From Cladophialophora immunda (lineage: Eukaryota > Ascomycota > Eurotiomycetes > Chaetothyriales > Herpotrichiellaceae), in NCBI RefSeq assembly GCF_000835495.1, contig NW_015622542.1:4052485-4116484 (forward strand): DNA of 64,000 nucleotides, in the 5' to 3' direction. Position 1 is the first letter of the stretch. Every line of letters begins with the position of its first letter. The translations under genes and the position numbers were made by a program. The notes under the pieces are model-generated. The model saw only the letters and a list, made by a program, of their open reading frames with translations, did not search any database and was not told the DNA's origin. Below, piece by piece: positions 22,723 through 33,252 of the stretch.

Positions 22723-24864
22723 GATCCCGATCAATTCGACTAGATTTGGCGAATGGAAAAGTTGTGGCCTTCTATTGAAATTCGCGGGCGCGGGAAGCTC
22801 TCGGTTAAATTGAAAGCCCGCGTCCCACAGCCTCGTCATGCATTACACTGAACGGTGATTGGGCGTCTGGAACGACATTCAACGAGATGATTTTATTGAC
22901 TTGCTCCGTAACAAGCACATATTACGACTCGCGCAGTAGTAGGGATACCTGATTACTGCCAACAAAAATCTGGGGCTCGACTGTTTGCGACCACCGCCTT
23001 TATAGCTCAGAATTGATGCAAGAGCACCGTGACGTGGTAGGTTCACCTAGCTCGTCTCCTGGGGACCCAGTTGAAGTTGGACAAGGGTGGAAGTAATTGC
23101 CTTGCGGATGGGCATGAAATCAATCGGTCGATGATGCTTCGTCTTGGGCATTACCCATCAAGCATGGGGGCACCTGCCAGAAGCTCAGCCGCGCCAACAA
23201 CAATCGAGGGTCGCCCGTCGATATGATCCAGCGCAAGGATCTATTCCACGTTCCGAACTCTTCAGTCAAGTCCCAGTAATTGCAGTCGAGATTTTGTCTC
23301 ATATTAGACCTCCCTCGTGGCCTCATGAGAAAAGGACAAGTCGAAGCGTCACTCTCACGAACAACCTACCGGACGTGCCTGCTCTGCCGATTCCCACGAA
23401 TGTCCAAAAGAAAGCAGAAATCCCCGTAAATGTATACCTTTGACTCTTGGAACTCTGGAGTATCGTCAATAAAATCGTGAAAGCAAACCACTTCTGGACT
23501 GTGTATTAGGAAGCGAGCAAGCGAGCAGGTTCGGACAAGTGGGACGGGGTAGACTGATCCACTGAAACGAGAACTGCCCAAAGCTCGCCTCGAGCTGGCC
23601 CAGCGGTAGGCAGGCAAAAAGAGTTTTGTTTGGTGTGTTTGGCAAGTTTGGTAGAGACTCACGCCAAGGTTAGCCGGTGGGAGTGGCCCTCGATATGTGA
23701 AGGGAGGACACCATTCCACACACACACACACACCCACACAAACAAAAAAATTGGCAAAAAACCTGAGATTCAGGGAAAACCCCGGAGGGGTTTTATTAAG
23801 TGTTTTTTGGTTTTTTTTGTGATTCGAATCCCGGACCTTGCGGACCTTCTCCCCTCTCGACGCGGACCCCTCCTGCTCGACCTCCATCTCTTTCTTCCTC
23901 CTTGAGCGCTCAACCCCAATTTCTCCCTTGCACTTCTCTCACTATGAGGCCTGTTGTTTGGTTGGTGTTAACAACGCAGATTGCAGTCATCAAATTCGAA
24001 GTGGTGGAAAAGCTGTTGTGATGCAGTCCTGATCCGACAATTGTTGACATGAATTGAGTCGGAGTAATTAATATCATAATAATAACGGGGCAGGGGCATG
24101 TGACATGGGAAAACAAGTAGGGAAGGTCTGGCTGTGAGGGAGTGAATATCTGGAACTGAGGGTGAGGTCTTTGGTTTGCCGGGGGGCAAGGCTGGATATA
24201 TAACTTCTGGCAAGGCTGGCGATTGGCGTGCCAAGAACCTCTCTCCCCCCCATCATTCCGCCCGCCTCGTCAACAATGCAATCTGTCACCAATCATGCAA
24301 CCTGGCGCCCACATGGCCATCCACTCGTTGTTTGCTGCTTCGTCGCTCTCCAATTATCCTTTCTTCTCCCGTTCGGAGCAACTCAACGCCACCTGCCAAT
24401 TAACGTACACGCCCAACACGCGGTCCTGTCGCACTGAAAAGCTATGCAAAACAATCACCCGCACTGCATTGACCGACCAACATAAAAATAGATCTGGGGA
24501 GAACCAAAGAAAAAAAAACGGGGCTCAGCAGCGATGTCCTGGTGATGGTGGTGGAAGATATCCGTTGCACAACAGAGAGTTCTTCAATAAAATACGATGA
24601 GGCTCAAGTAGCTTCCGATCCTCACTGATGCAACCATCAATCTCTTGACCTGGACTACAGTCAGGGTCGGGACATTATCATTCACAGCTTCTGACTTATG
24701 CGTACCTATTGCTTTGCGATGGTGCGTCGCCAATGTGTGGTGATCAAGGTAAGATCACGATGTATCCCATCCCTTTTTCAACAAAATGGCTATCCCAGTA
24801 GCCGGTTATATTTACATTACGCCGTGGATAGCAAGTTTCATAATTTCATGGGTCCGCGACAACG
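22723..24864. other. 2.1-kb intergenic region with a CA microsatellite
   Basis: This region lies between two minus-strand genes. It includes a (CA)n tract at 23717-23733 followed by A- and T-runs (23740-23820). ORFs are short and unrecognised on both strands. Confidence 0.45.
23717..23733. repeat. (CA)n dinucleotide repeat
   Basis: About eight consecutive CA units on the plus strand, followed by CCCACACAAAC and an A-rich run. A simple microsatellite in intergenic DNA. Confidence 0.9.
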
Positions 24865-25764
24865 TCATACCACGGCCGTCTCCTTCGCCAACGCTCCGTC
24901 ACGGGCTTTCACATTGTCCCCGAATTTGACCACAGTAACCCTCGCCTCCCCATGTGCCATTTCCACATCACCATCGCCCTTTTGAGGACCAATGATCCTC
25001 CAGATCCTCCTTTGTGCCCGGTAACCCATCACCGTCACCACCATGTGACCTGCGTACATGATGACGGCAAGCCAACCCACGACGATTCTTGCAATGCTGA
25101 CTTCGTGAATGCCATACATGAAGTGGCCCCTGACTTGCACGGGGCACACGGCCTGGCCGGGGATGCTTTGGTTGAAGATGGGGAGTTCGCAGTGCATCCA
25201 CAGGGAGAGGGAGGTGATCCAGCCACAGACGAGGAGGGAGGAAGTCGCGAGCAAGGCGATGTAGGCCTTGCGAAGGGAAAGGAGCCGAGGGGTGTTGTGG
25301 TGCATGGTGAGCTCCAGGACGAGGTGGATCAGAGAAAGACCCGGAGCGGTAAGAGCATAGAACAGGAGGGCGGTTTCGGGCTGGGTTTCAGCGGCATAGA
25401 TGGACGTGTTGGTCGTCGAGGGCGCCGGGCTCGATACCGAGTTGGAGGCATAGGGTGCCGTGTCCCGTTTGCCGAAGATGGAAGAATTGGCTTCGGCGTC
25501 GACGTCCGTCGCCAGACGGTCTGCGATATCCGTGTAGGGCTTCGCGACGCAATAGGCGTAGATGGCCGCCAGGATCAACGTGCTGAAGGTCAAGACCAGG
25601 AGGATTGGCAGCAGGACGGTCCGGAATTTGTGTAGTCGGTATAAGACTCGGTTGCGAGGTCGAGGCGGAAGTGCGGTGTCCGTCTTTGTGGTAGATTGAG
25701 AGCGAGCATTGGAGATGAGGAAGGCTCCGTTGCCTGTGCTCTTCCGACGAGGATCCATTGCCAT
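24865..25764 (-). CDS. Four-TM membrane protein, unknown function
   Basis: A single-exon gene of 299 aa from an ATG at 25764; a second in-frame ATG two codons later is equally possible. The N-terminal 45 residues are basic and Ser/Thr-rich. Four hydrophobic helices are visible at about 49-72, 131-152, 167-190 and 221-247. A Ser/Thr-rich loop with potential N-glycosylation sites (NSS, NTS) lies between helices 1 and 2, suggesting a lumenal or extracellular loop. The loop between helices 3 and 4 contains two Cys residues (HCELP and AVCPV) and an NQS sequon. The C-terminal 50 residues are charged and cytoplasmic. The topology resembles MARVEL-like or other tetraspan fungal proteins, but no diagnostic motif was seen. 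Confidence 0.75.
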   Translation of the reverse strand: MAMDPRRKSTGNGAFLISNARSQSTTKTDTALPPRPRNRVLYRLHKFRTVLLPILLVLTFSTLILAAIYAYCVAKPYTDIADRLATDVDAEANSSIFGKRDTAPYASNSVSSPAPSTTNTSIYAAETQPETALLFYALTAPGLSLIHLVLELTMHHNTPRLLSLRKAYIALLATSSLLVCGWITSLSLWMHCELPIFNQSIPGQAVCPVQVRGHFMYGIHEVSIARIVVGWLAVIMYAGHMVVTVMGYRAQRRIWRIIGPQKGDGDVEMAHGEARVTVVKFGDNVKARDGALAKETAVV

Positions 25765-27211
25765 GTCTGAGATTAGAGATTATGATTGTCTTTTTAGTAA
25801 CGACGAGTGTCCAGCGTCCAGCGCAATAAGCAAAAGGCCCGAGTGGTAAGGACAGACGTAGCCCGGGAAAGAGACCAACAGTGTCAGCACCGCTGAAATG
25901 GAAACAATATCAAAAAACAGAAAGGATCGAAGGGAGATAGATGCAGAGCTCAAAAAGAAACAATCCTGAGGAGTAACACGAGGCAAAGAAGCCCATTGAT
26001 ATCTATGTTCCTTTTGGGCACGCCCTACCTGGGGGTTTCGACTCGTTTGGTTTTGCCGCAAACAACACGTCCTCGACAGTGGTCAGCGGCAGATGCCACA
26101 GACATCATGGGGCTGGGGCTGGCCAACCAAGCAAGTAACTCTGTGCCATGCTGGCTGATTGCACGGCTCTCTAGGGTGGCCGTGTAAGGCGAGGCGCACA
26201 AGGCACAAGGCAGAACCTCGACCAGTGCATGGACATGGCAATGCGCAGGTTGAGGATCGCGGTTTGGCGGGTTGGTCGATACGGTCGGGTCGAGGTTTGT
26301 TCGCGGCCGCGCAAACTATTCTTGTCCCAACGCACGCGGGTAAAATCAGAGCCTCAGGCCGGGGCGTCGGGCGAGGAGCCATGATAGCCAATGGACGCGG
26401 GTGCGGGCGTGGAAGGCTCGACAGGGATCGCGTCATCGACCTCTGGCCCTTCTGGATGGGCGGATGGCGTTCTAATTGTGGCAGAGATCAAGGGGGGTCT
26501 TGAGGGGGTGTTTCATGTTTGGCATCAGAGGGCGACAGATGAAAAGGGTCGTTTCAGGTGGGAAAGCCGCAGTCATTTGCCGCCCAAGCGATCGTCAGCC
26601 CCCATGCTAAGCAAGACTCGGAAGGTTGTCGCTTCGGCTGTTGTTCTTCTTCGCTTCCCATTATTCTTGCTTAGGTCCATCTCGATTGCTGCCATCATTC
26701 CATCCTGTCGAGGAGCGAGAGGGCGCAACCCGTCCAGCATTCGACTGGTGCTTGAAAAGTGAAGTGCTGACCTAAGTCGATGTCGAATTGACCATGATCG
26801 CGGGCACCCAGATCTCGTCCAAGAATGATCGTGACCGCAAACGATTAAAGAGGGAGCGGTATAATGTCCTTTTCACAGGACTATCTGCATATTCAATGGC
26901 ATGACTGAAAAGATCGTGCAAGACCGAACAACGCCAGAAACCCCTCAATAAATCACCTCTTTCCCGTCGGGGCTGGTTGTCTTCTGAAGAGTTACTGGTA
27001 GTCGCTTCTTCCCGTAGCAAAGGCTTGGATTAGATATTACCCAGTGATTACTACGCGCTCTATCTTGGGTGTCTCATGCTGGGACTTCTTTTCGACAATG
27101 CATGCTACCTGCAGGTCGGTGGCTCTATGTACAAACTGCTTGCCGATGGGTCCGCGCGCGTCAAAAGCCATCAGAGGGAGTATGTGCGCTTGTCCTATAC
27201 CCTCGGCCGCT
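25765..27211. other. Intergenic region
   Basis: About 1.45 kb between two minus-strand genes. No convincing coding signal; the GC-rich ORFs around 26080-26500 overlap each other on both strands and are unrecognised. Confidence 0.4.
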
Positions 27212-29307
27212 TTAGAAGTTGTAGCATCCCTTCTTCAACAAGGTCAAGGAATCTCCTATACCGGCTCCGTCGCCGCGGATGAAGTCCCATTTCAAGGCGG
27301 TAGCGTTGAGGACGGTCAATTTGCTGAACCCGTAGTGTTCTTGGTCCAGAACATTTGTGATGTTCTTGATCGGCTCGTCGGCGTCCAAAAAGCTGTGAGA
27401 CTCGATGTTGCCTGCCATTCCGTTGATGATGTGCGTCATCTGGGTTTGGTACGTGGTCAGTCCTACGCTTCCAGCTCTCAAATGCCGCGAAGCACGAGTA
27501 GAATTGGGAATAGAAACTTACGGATTTGCCGGGGTTGGTTAGATACGTATTGTTGTTGACAATGGATGTCGAGTCGATGGTGCCGTTGGCGCCGAGCGGC
27601 CAGAGGCGTTCGTACCAGTGGATATGGCTGGGACAGTAAGATTTAGCATCTCCTACAGGCTACAGAGCAAGGGAGATAGGTTGCGAGGGATGAATGCAGG
27701 GCCAAGGGAAGATAACAACTTACCCTGACAAGTACATGTCGACGTTGTTCTCGAGGAGCAAGGCCTCGAACGCGTTACGGACATATGTCTGATAACTGGA
27801 CGTTTCGGAACTGTACATGGGACGATGGCTCATGGCGATCACCCATGGTGTCTTGGATCGGTCGACGTTGGCGAGATCCTTGACCAGCCATTGGTATTGT
27901 TGATACGATTGGACTTTGCTGTAGCTTCCGTTGACGGCACCAAAGGGTCCGGAGTCGGTGACGTAGGTCTGCGATTCGGTCGGGTGCGTTTCGTTGCCCT
28001 TCAGGTCGGCTTCGAATGGGTATTCAGGGCTGTTGGGGAAGTCGGTCTCTCCGTTAATGGCGATGAAATGGACCATGCCGTAGTCGAATGAGTACCAGAA
28101 GTTACCAACGCCTCCTGTCTCGTCGCCGGGCATGTAGAACCTGTGTTGGTATGTGGTAAAGTTTCTGGCATTATTTAGTATCGAGTAAGTGCGGATGTGG
28201 TTGAACTCACCTCTGTGATGGGGGGCAGCTGTAGTATGTCAGACTGCTATTCGCTGCTGTTGCATTGGACTGATCGCCGTCGAGGTAGGCCGTGAGTGGA
28301 TTCCCGGGCCCGTCGAATTCTGCACATGCGGCCTCGTGGTTCCCTGGTATCACCATATATGGGACCTTGTTGGTAACTTTGCCTATCCACTGTTGCCACA
28401 GGTCCCAGTTTGACTCGTACAGGACGCTCATGTCGCCACCCAGTGGGCCTCCTTGGTTAGGGACTTCTCCTTCTGGCAGCGGGTCGTTGTAGGCTGAGGG
28501 GAAGTCCCCGGGAGGCAGCTGTGTCGACGTGCCGTTGTAGCAAACGGGCCAATCACTTTCACAGGGAAGAATGCCCGAGTACCAGTCATCGGCGTAGCTG
28601 AGATCTCCTCCGTGCCAGGCGAAGGCGACACCTTCGTCGACAGCTTGGGTGAGATGCTGGAACGTACCTGCTGCATTGGTGTATCCCATATCATTGAGGA
28701 CAGCCATGGAGAATGGAGTTTCGTCACCAGCTGCAAGGGCTGTGGTGAACTTCATGACCGGGGACGTTGTCGTGCCATTGGCCCCGGGGATCTGGTAGTA
28801 GTACGTCGTGCCTGGTTTGAGACCGGTGACCTGAACGTCGTGGAAGAACTGGCTGCATTGAGTCACGGCCACGAGAGAGCAAGGTGGCGTTCGATCATAT
28901 CTGAAGCTGGTCTTAGCATTTGTCTCGGAGCGCAGGGGGTCAAGTACTAACGTGTGCGTATAGCCGTGGGTTGCATTGTCCAGCTTGCCAGCTGTAGTCC
29001 CCCACATGATTGTCGGAAGCTCTCCCAGGCCGAAAGGAGTCTGATAATGAATGTTGATGCCATTTGGGAGGTAGGACAGCTGGATCACGTTGACATTGTT
29101 CGTCGGGTTCTTGGTTGACGGAGCGACTGCTGGTGGCTCTACCAGTCGAGGAAATCCTTTGCCATTTCCATTCACCGTCGGGTCAACCCAGTCTCCCACG
29201 GGGATGGCCGGGCCTGTGTAGGCGTAGGTGGTATCGACCACGGGCGCAGCTTCGGCGAGGGCGGCCAACAAGCAGCACAGAGCTGCACCGGCGACTCTGG
29301 TCTTCAT
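27212..29307 (-). CDS. Secreted purple acid phosphatase (metallophosphoesterase)
   Basis: Best model is five exons: 28952-29307, 28211-28906, 27724-28164, 27522-27627 and 27212-27439, giving 608 aa. Start is the ATG at 29307, which opens a signal peptide (MKTRVAGAALCCLLAALAEA). An N-terminal Fn3-like domain (VIQLSYLPNGINIHYQ) precedes the catalytic domain. All metal-binding blocks are intact: LNDMGY, GGDLSYADD, PGNHEA, MSHRPMYSS and GHIHWYER. Several NxS/T sequons suggest glycosylation. The enzyme hydrolyses phosphomonoesters outside the cell at acid pH for phosphate scavenging. The first intron (28907-28951) is only 45 nt and frame-preserving. A TATAAA and a CACGTG lie upstream, consistent with phosphate-responsive control. 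Confidence 0.93.
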
Positions 29308-29400
29308 GTCGACTGATGGCTTGGGCCAAAAGAACGACTGTGTCAAGCTTTGCCAAGGTCCAGCAAGAACAGCCTCACCCGCCATGGCTCAAGCGAAGGC

Positions 29401-29406
29401 TTTATA
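29401..29406 (-). promoter_or_regulatory. TATA box of acid phosphatase gene
   Basis: TATAAA on the minus strand, 94-99 bp upstream of the ATG at 29307, a usual spacing for a fungal core promoter. Confidence 0.5.
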
Positions 29407-29497
29407 CCCTCCATGAGCACGGGAATACAGCCCAAACTTCCTTGCTTCTGCCGTCCTCGTTCCTGCAGAGATAACCAGCAGCAGTCCAGTGGAGGCG

Positions 29498-29503
29498 CAC
29501 GTG
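29498..29503. promoter_or_regulatory. CACGTG element, candidate Pho4/NUC-1 site
   Basis: A palindromic CACGTG hexamer about 190 bp upstream of the acid phosphatase ATG. Pho4 in yeast and NUC-1 in Neurospora bind this core at phosphate-repressible genes. The match and position are seen; the regulator is inferred. Confidence 0.45.
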
Positions 29504-31083
29504 GTTGAGATGCACGGATAGTTCGCATACAAACGATAAGGCAGGAAGCAACGCAGCACCGGCGCCAGACCGGTTGTGGCAGCCTGTGTCGAGGATCGGC
29601 GGAGCTAGAGGAAAGCCACAGTAGCAGTCGGCGAGCTCCATTGGTGTTGGGAGGTTGAACAGCAGCAGATTAGGTGGTCGAAGGAATTCGCCAGTGAAGC
29701 AAGCTCAATCTCACGTTACAGTTACTAACAAAGAGTCTTTTGAGAGATGACGAAAAGGAGGGGACGATTGGTTCTGCTCGTACTCGGAGCCTCGCCTTTG
29801 CTGATTACCAACGGGAGCCTTGTTGATGCTGGGAAGTGGGATGTACCTAGGACTGCCCAGTGCTCCATCCCCACAGCCCCAGATCGTGTCACAGAGGAAC
29901 GTTGCCGAGGAAGAGGCCTTCCACCAGGGTCGAACGGTCTTCGTAAAGTCCTCGTTTAGGAGCAATCGAATCCCCATTCCTATCTGTAATCAGCCTTGTG
30001 AGCGATGATGACAATGGTATGCACAGGGCATCGATGGCCATGTCTTCTTCTACTGGATGCAAAGACCAGGTGCGTGTCAATAACCATCGTGGAAGGATTC
30101 CTGGCATCTCATCTCCAACCTTCAGGCCACCTTGTTGTTCGTCTTACCGGCTGGCGGCGAATCAGAATCTCCCCCATCGACCACATCTCACATGGCTGAT
30201 GGATATATATATTGTGAATATATGTGTGTGATGGACAACAAAATCTCCCATCCCCCAAGACCACCTCACCGACCCATTATGGCCATCCTGATCCGGTGGA
30301 ATGTGTGTCGGTACAGACCCCGGCAATGCCTTGTACTCATACTCGGCACGCTGCCCACTACTGTCGGCTACCGTCTCCCAGGGCCTTTTGACTCCTTGTT
30401 AGCCTAAGCCATGGCCACAACAGCCGGCATACGCTCACGAATACGCATAGTACTACACTGCGGACCGCACACCGCAAGGACCAGAGAGGCACAGAGGCAC
30501 AGAATCTCGCGGCGGGCACACGGATGTTCGGCATCCCTTTTGCTCCCTTTTGCCCATTTTCTCATCATTGCATCGACGACGTGCCCCATCTCCAGGCGCC
30601 ATGGAGTGCCTCCCAGTGGGTGTCAATGTCTATGACTCCTCGTCCCATTATTCATCCACCGTCTTTTTGCTCCCTGCTCCCTCGAACCCCCCAAACAGCA
30701 GATCTTCTCCGTCCACACAGCTGGGCCTCGGTGCTCTGCAGATGCCACAGATTGCAACTCGTCCATCCCCGCTCTCTTCCACAATGTCGGTTGCCTCGAT
30801 CCATGAATTGCCAGGTGGGAGAGAGAGGCCCTTGTTCCACTTTTTCCTGTCCCTGGCGTCGCAAAAAAAAAGTACCGTTTTTGCTTTTAAATCGTTTCCC
30901 ATGTCCTGCTTCTTTGCTACATCGGGAAGTTCTGCCATGCGTTTGCGAGTCTCGTCAAAACCCCGTTGTGCGGCTCGATCCGTATGAGATCTCAACATCC
31001 CTCTCGAACTGCTGTGCCGTTCCTAGCCCTTTCCCGAGCTCGTGCAAGCCCTCTCGACCCCTCGGCTACCGCCTCTGCCAATC

Positions 31084-32518
31084 ATGAGCTCTTCCACCAT
31101 CCTCGAAGATGAACTCGACGAGAAACATCTATCAGCGGCCTCAAGGCCAGACATGATCCGGGTCGAGTCGAACCTGGACAAGGCTATCGACGCAGAGGCA
31201 AATATCAACATCACCCCCGCCTCGGACCATGGAGGTCTGGGAGAGGAAGACCGCGACGACCCGGGCCCCCCTCCCAATGGCGGCACGCGTGCCTGGATGC
31301 AAGTTGTCGGTTCCTTCTTCCTCTTCTTCAATTCCTGGTAGGCCCTTGACCCCGACCTGAGGAGTGCTCCTCGACTGACCAAAGCCCAGGGGTACCGTCA
31401 ACGCCTTTGGCGTCTTCCAGACTTACTACGAGACCAACCCGCTCTGGCACGCCTCACCAAGCGACATCTCGTGGATCGGGTCCATCCAGGCCTTCCTGCT
31501 GCTGCTCGTCGGGCTGGTCTCGGGCCCCTTGTACGACTCGGGCTACTTTCGAGAGCTGATCACCATCGGCGCCGTGCTCGTCCCGCTCGGGTTCATGATG
31601 ACGTCGCTGGCCAAGGAGTATTGGCAGACGATGCTGGCGCAGGCGTTCTGCGTCGGGGTGGGCAACGGCTGCGTGTTCGTGCCCTCGGTCGCCATCCTGC
31701 CGCAGTACTTCTCGTCGCGCAAGGCGCTCGCCAACGGGCTGGCCGCGTCCGGCTCGAGCCTGGGCGGGCTGATCTACCCGATCGTGTTCCGGCGCATGCA
31801 GCAGGAGGTCGGGTTCGCGTGGGCGACGCGCACCATCGGCTTCATCTCCTTCGTGACCGTGTGGTTCTCGGTGCTGGTCATGAAGCCGCGCGTGCTGCCC
31901 AAGGCGCGCCGGCCCCTGACCGACCTCGCCGCGTTCCGCGAGCTGCCCTACACCCTCTTCTGCGTCAGCATGTTCTTCGGCTTCGTCGGCCTGTACGGCC
32001 CGCTGTACTACATCGGGCCCTACGCGATCCAGAACGGCATCACGGGCGAGAACCTGGCCTTCTACCTGCTCCCCATCATCAACGCGGCCAGCATCCCCGG
32101 GCGGATCATCCCGAACAGCATCGCCGACAAGGTCGGGCCCTTGAACGTGCTGGTCCCCTGCGCCATCATCGCGGCCGTGCTGGCCCTCGTGTGGATCGGC
32201 ATCAAGAGCCTCGGCGGCCTGCTGGCCTTTGCCCTCGTCTACGGCTTCTTCAGCGGCGGCTTCGTCTCGCTGCCCCCGGTCGCCGTCGTCACCCTGACCC
32301 GCGACATGAGCAAGATCGGCACCCGCATGGGCCAGTGCTTCTTCATCAGCGCCTTTGGCCTGCTGGTCGGCACCCCCGTCTCCGGCGCCATCCTCAAGAG
32401 CACCGGCCAGTGGTGGGGCGTGCAGCTCTGGAGCGGTGCCGCCATCCTCGTCACCGGCTCCTTGCTGCTCTGGGCCCGCGTCGTCGTCGCCGGCTGGCAA
32501 CCCTTGAAGCGCGCCTGA
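31084..32518 (+). CDS. MFS transporter, monocarboxylate-porter type
   Basis: Two exons, 31084-31337 and 31390-32518, with a 52-nt intron (donor GTAGGC, acceptor CAG) give 460 aa. The junction rebuilds Trp-Gly at the end of TM1 (FFLFFNSW-GTVNAFGVFQ), a typical position and motif for the fungal monocarboxylate-porter family. An 80-residue acidic cytoplasmic N-terminus precedes 12 predicted helices. Family landmarks include WIGSIQAFLLLL, the GNGCVFVPSVAILPQYF block in TM4, and RRMQQEVGFAWATR. The gene is strikingly GC-rich in its second exon, which creates long spurious ORFs in other frames on both strands. The substrate is not predictable: monocarboxylates, riboflavin and secondary metabolites are transported by relatives. 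Confidence 0.9.
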
Positions 32519-33252
32519 AGAAAAGAGTTCCCCGAGGATCCCTCTCGCAGCTAGGCCCAACCATTGGGGATGATAGCAGCCCCTTTTGGCAGTGAGGGCA
32601 AAGGGCCTCACTACACCTGGTCAGCTATCAATCTATCTAGATAGCCAGGAGGACACCACATCCGCTCAGGTGCCACGACGCTGTCTTGCAAGACACATTC
32701 CCTCGCACGCACGACGTGGACGTTTTAGTCCGCTTCAGAAACACATCTGAAGCTTCGATAGGCGTGGCCCCGTCTTGGATGCCTCGGTCTGTCTATCTAC
32801 TTGGAAACGACGCAGCATTGCGTTCTCAAGCGGATGGATGCACCTGCGAAATAAGAGAGGGGTGGTGGTCGCACTTGAATATTATATACCCGCAGCAGAT
32901 GCCGCAGATGCCGCAGATGCCGCAGATGCCGCAGATGCGTCTGCGCACAGCGACCCGATGAAGTGAATGAATGGACAAGAGAGACGAGGCGGGTGTGAGA
33001 ATGACGAACGCTATACTGTAAGCACATTGGAGTCTCGTGCAAGTCAAGTTGTGGACACGGCAGAGGGAAGGAGTCGTGGAGACAATGGGAGAATATGAGT
33101 CCACGGAGAGCACAGGTTCATTCTACAGACGGGCTCCGTCTACGCCTGTTGTGGCGTTTTGACACATTGCTGATCTCCATTTCCATCTCAGTTCATTTCA
33201 TTCTTCATTTGACATTTGTGTATGTTTGGCGGTTACCCCCTCCCGTTCATTT
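32519..33252. other. Convergent intergenic region with 9-bp tandem repeat
   Basis: 734 bp between converging genes, holding both 3' flanks and the short tandem repeat at 32895-32938. No gene is supported. Confidence 0.45.
32895..32938. repeat. Tandem 9-bp repeat, unit GCAGATGCC
   Basis: Four perfect copies of GCAGATGCC plus an eight-base partial fifth copy, directly adjacent. The unit length is a multiple of three and would encode Ala-Asp-Ala or Pro-Gln-Met repeats, but there is no supporting gene. Confidence 0.9.

Larger units (their letters stand above)
29308..31083. other. Divergent intergenic region
   Basis: About 1.8 kb between the acid phosphatase (minus) and an MFS transporter (plus), so both promoters lie here. 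The right third (30640-31060) is pyrimidine-rich on the plus strand. No gene is supported. Confidence 0.45.

Noticed and set aside
23818..23846. GATTCGAATCC resembling a tRNA B box
   Set aside because: The flanking bases cannot form a T-stem on either strand and no D arm or acceptor stem is found at tRNA distance.
31454..32611. Long open frames on both strands (374 and 385 codons) overlapping the MFS transporter
   Set aside because: They are Arg/Ala/Gly- or Asp/Glu-rich frames created by the high GC of the transporter's third codon positions and show no domain, while the transporter frame has 12 helices and family motifs.
32895..32938. Short direct repeats considered as a CRISPR array
   Set aside because: Units of 9 bp are directly adjacent with no spacers, in a eukaryotic genome; it is a simple tandem repeat.
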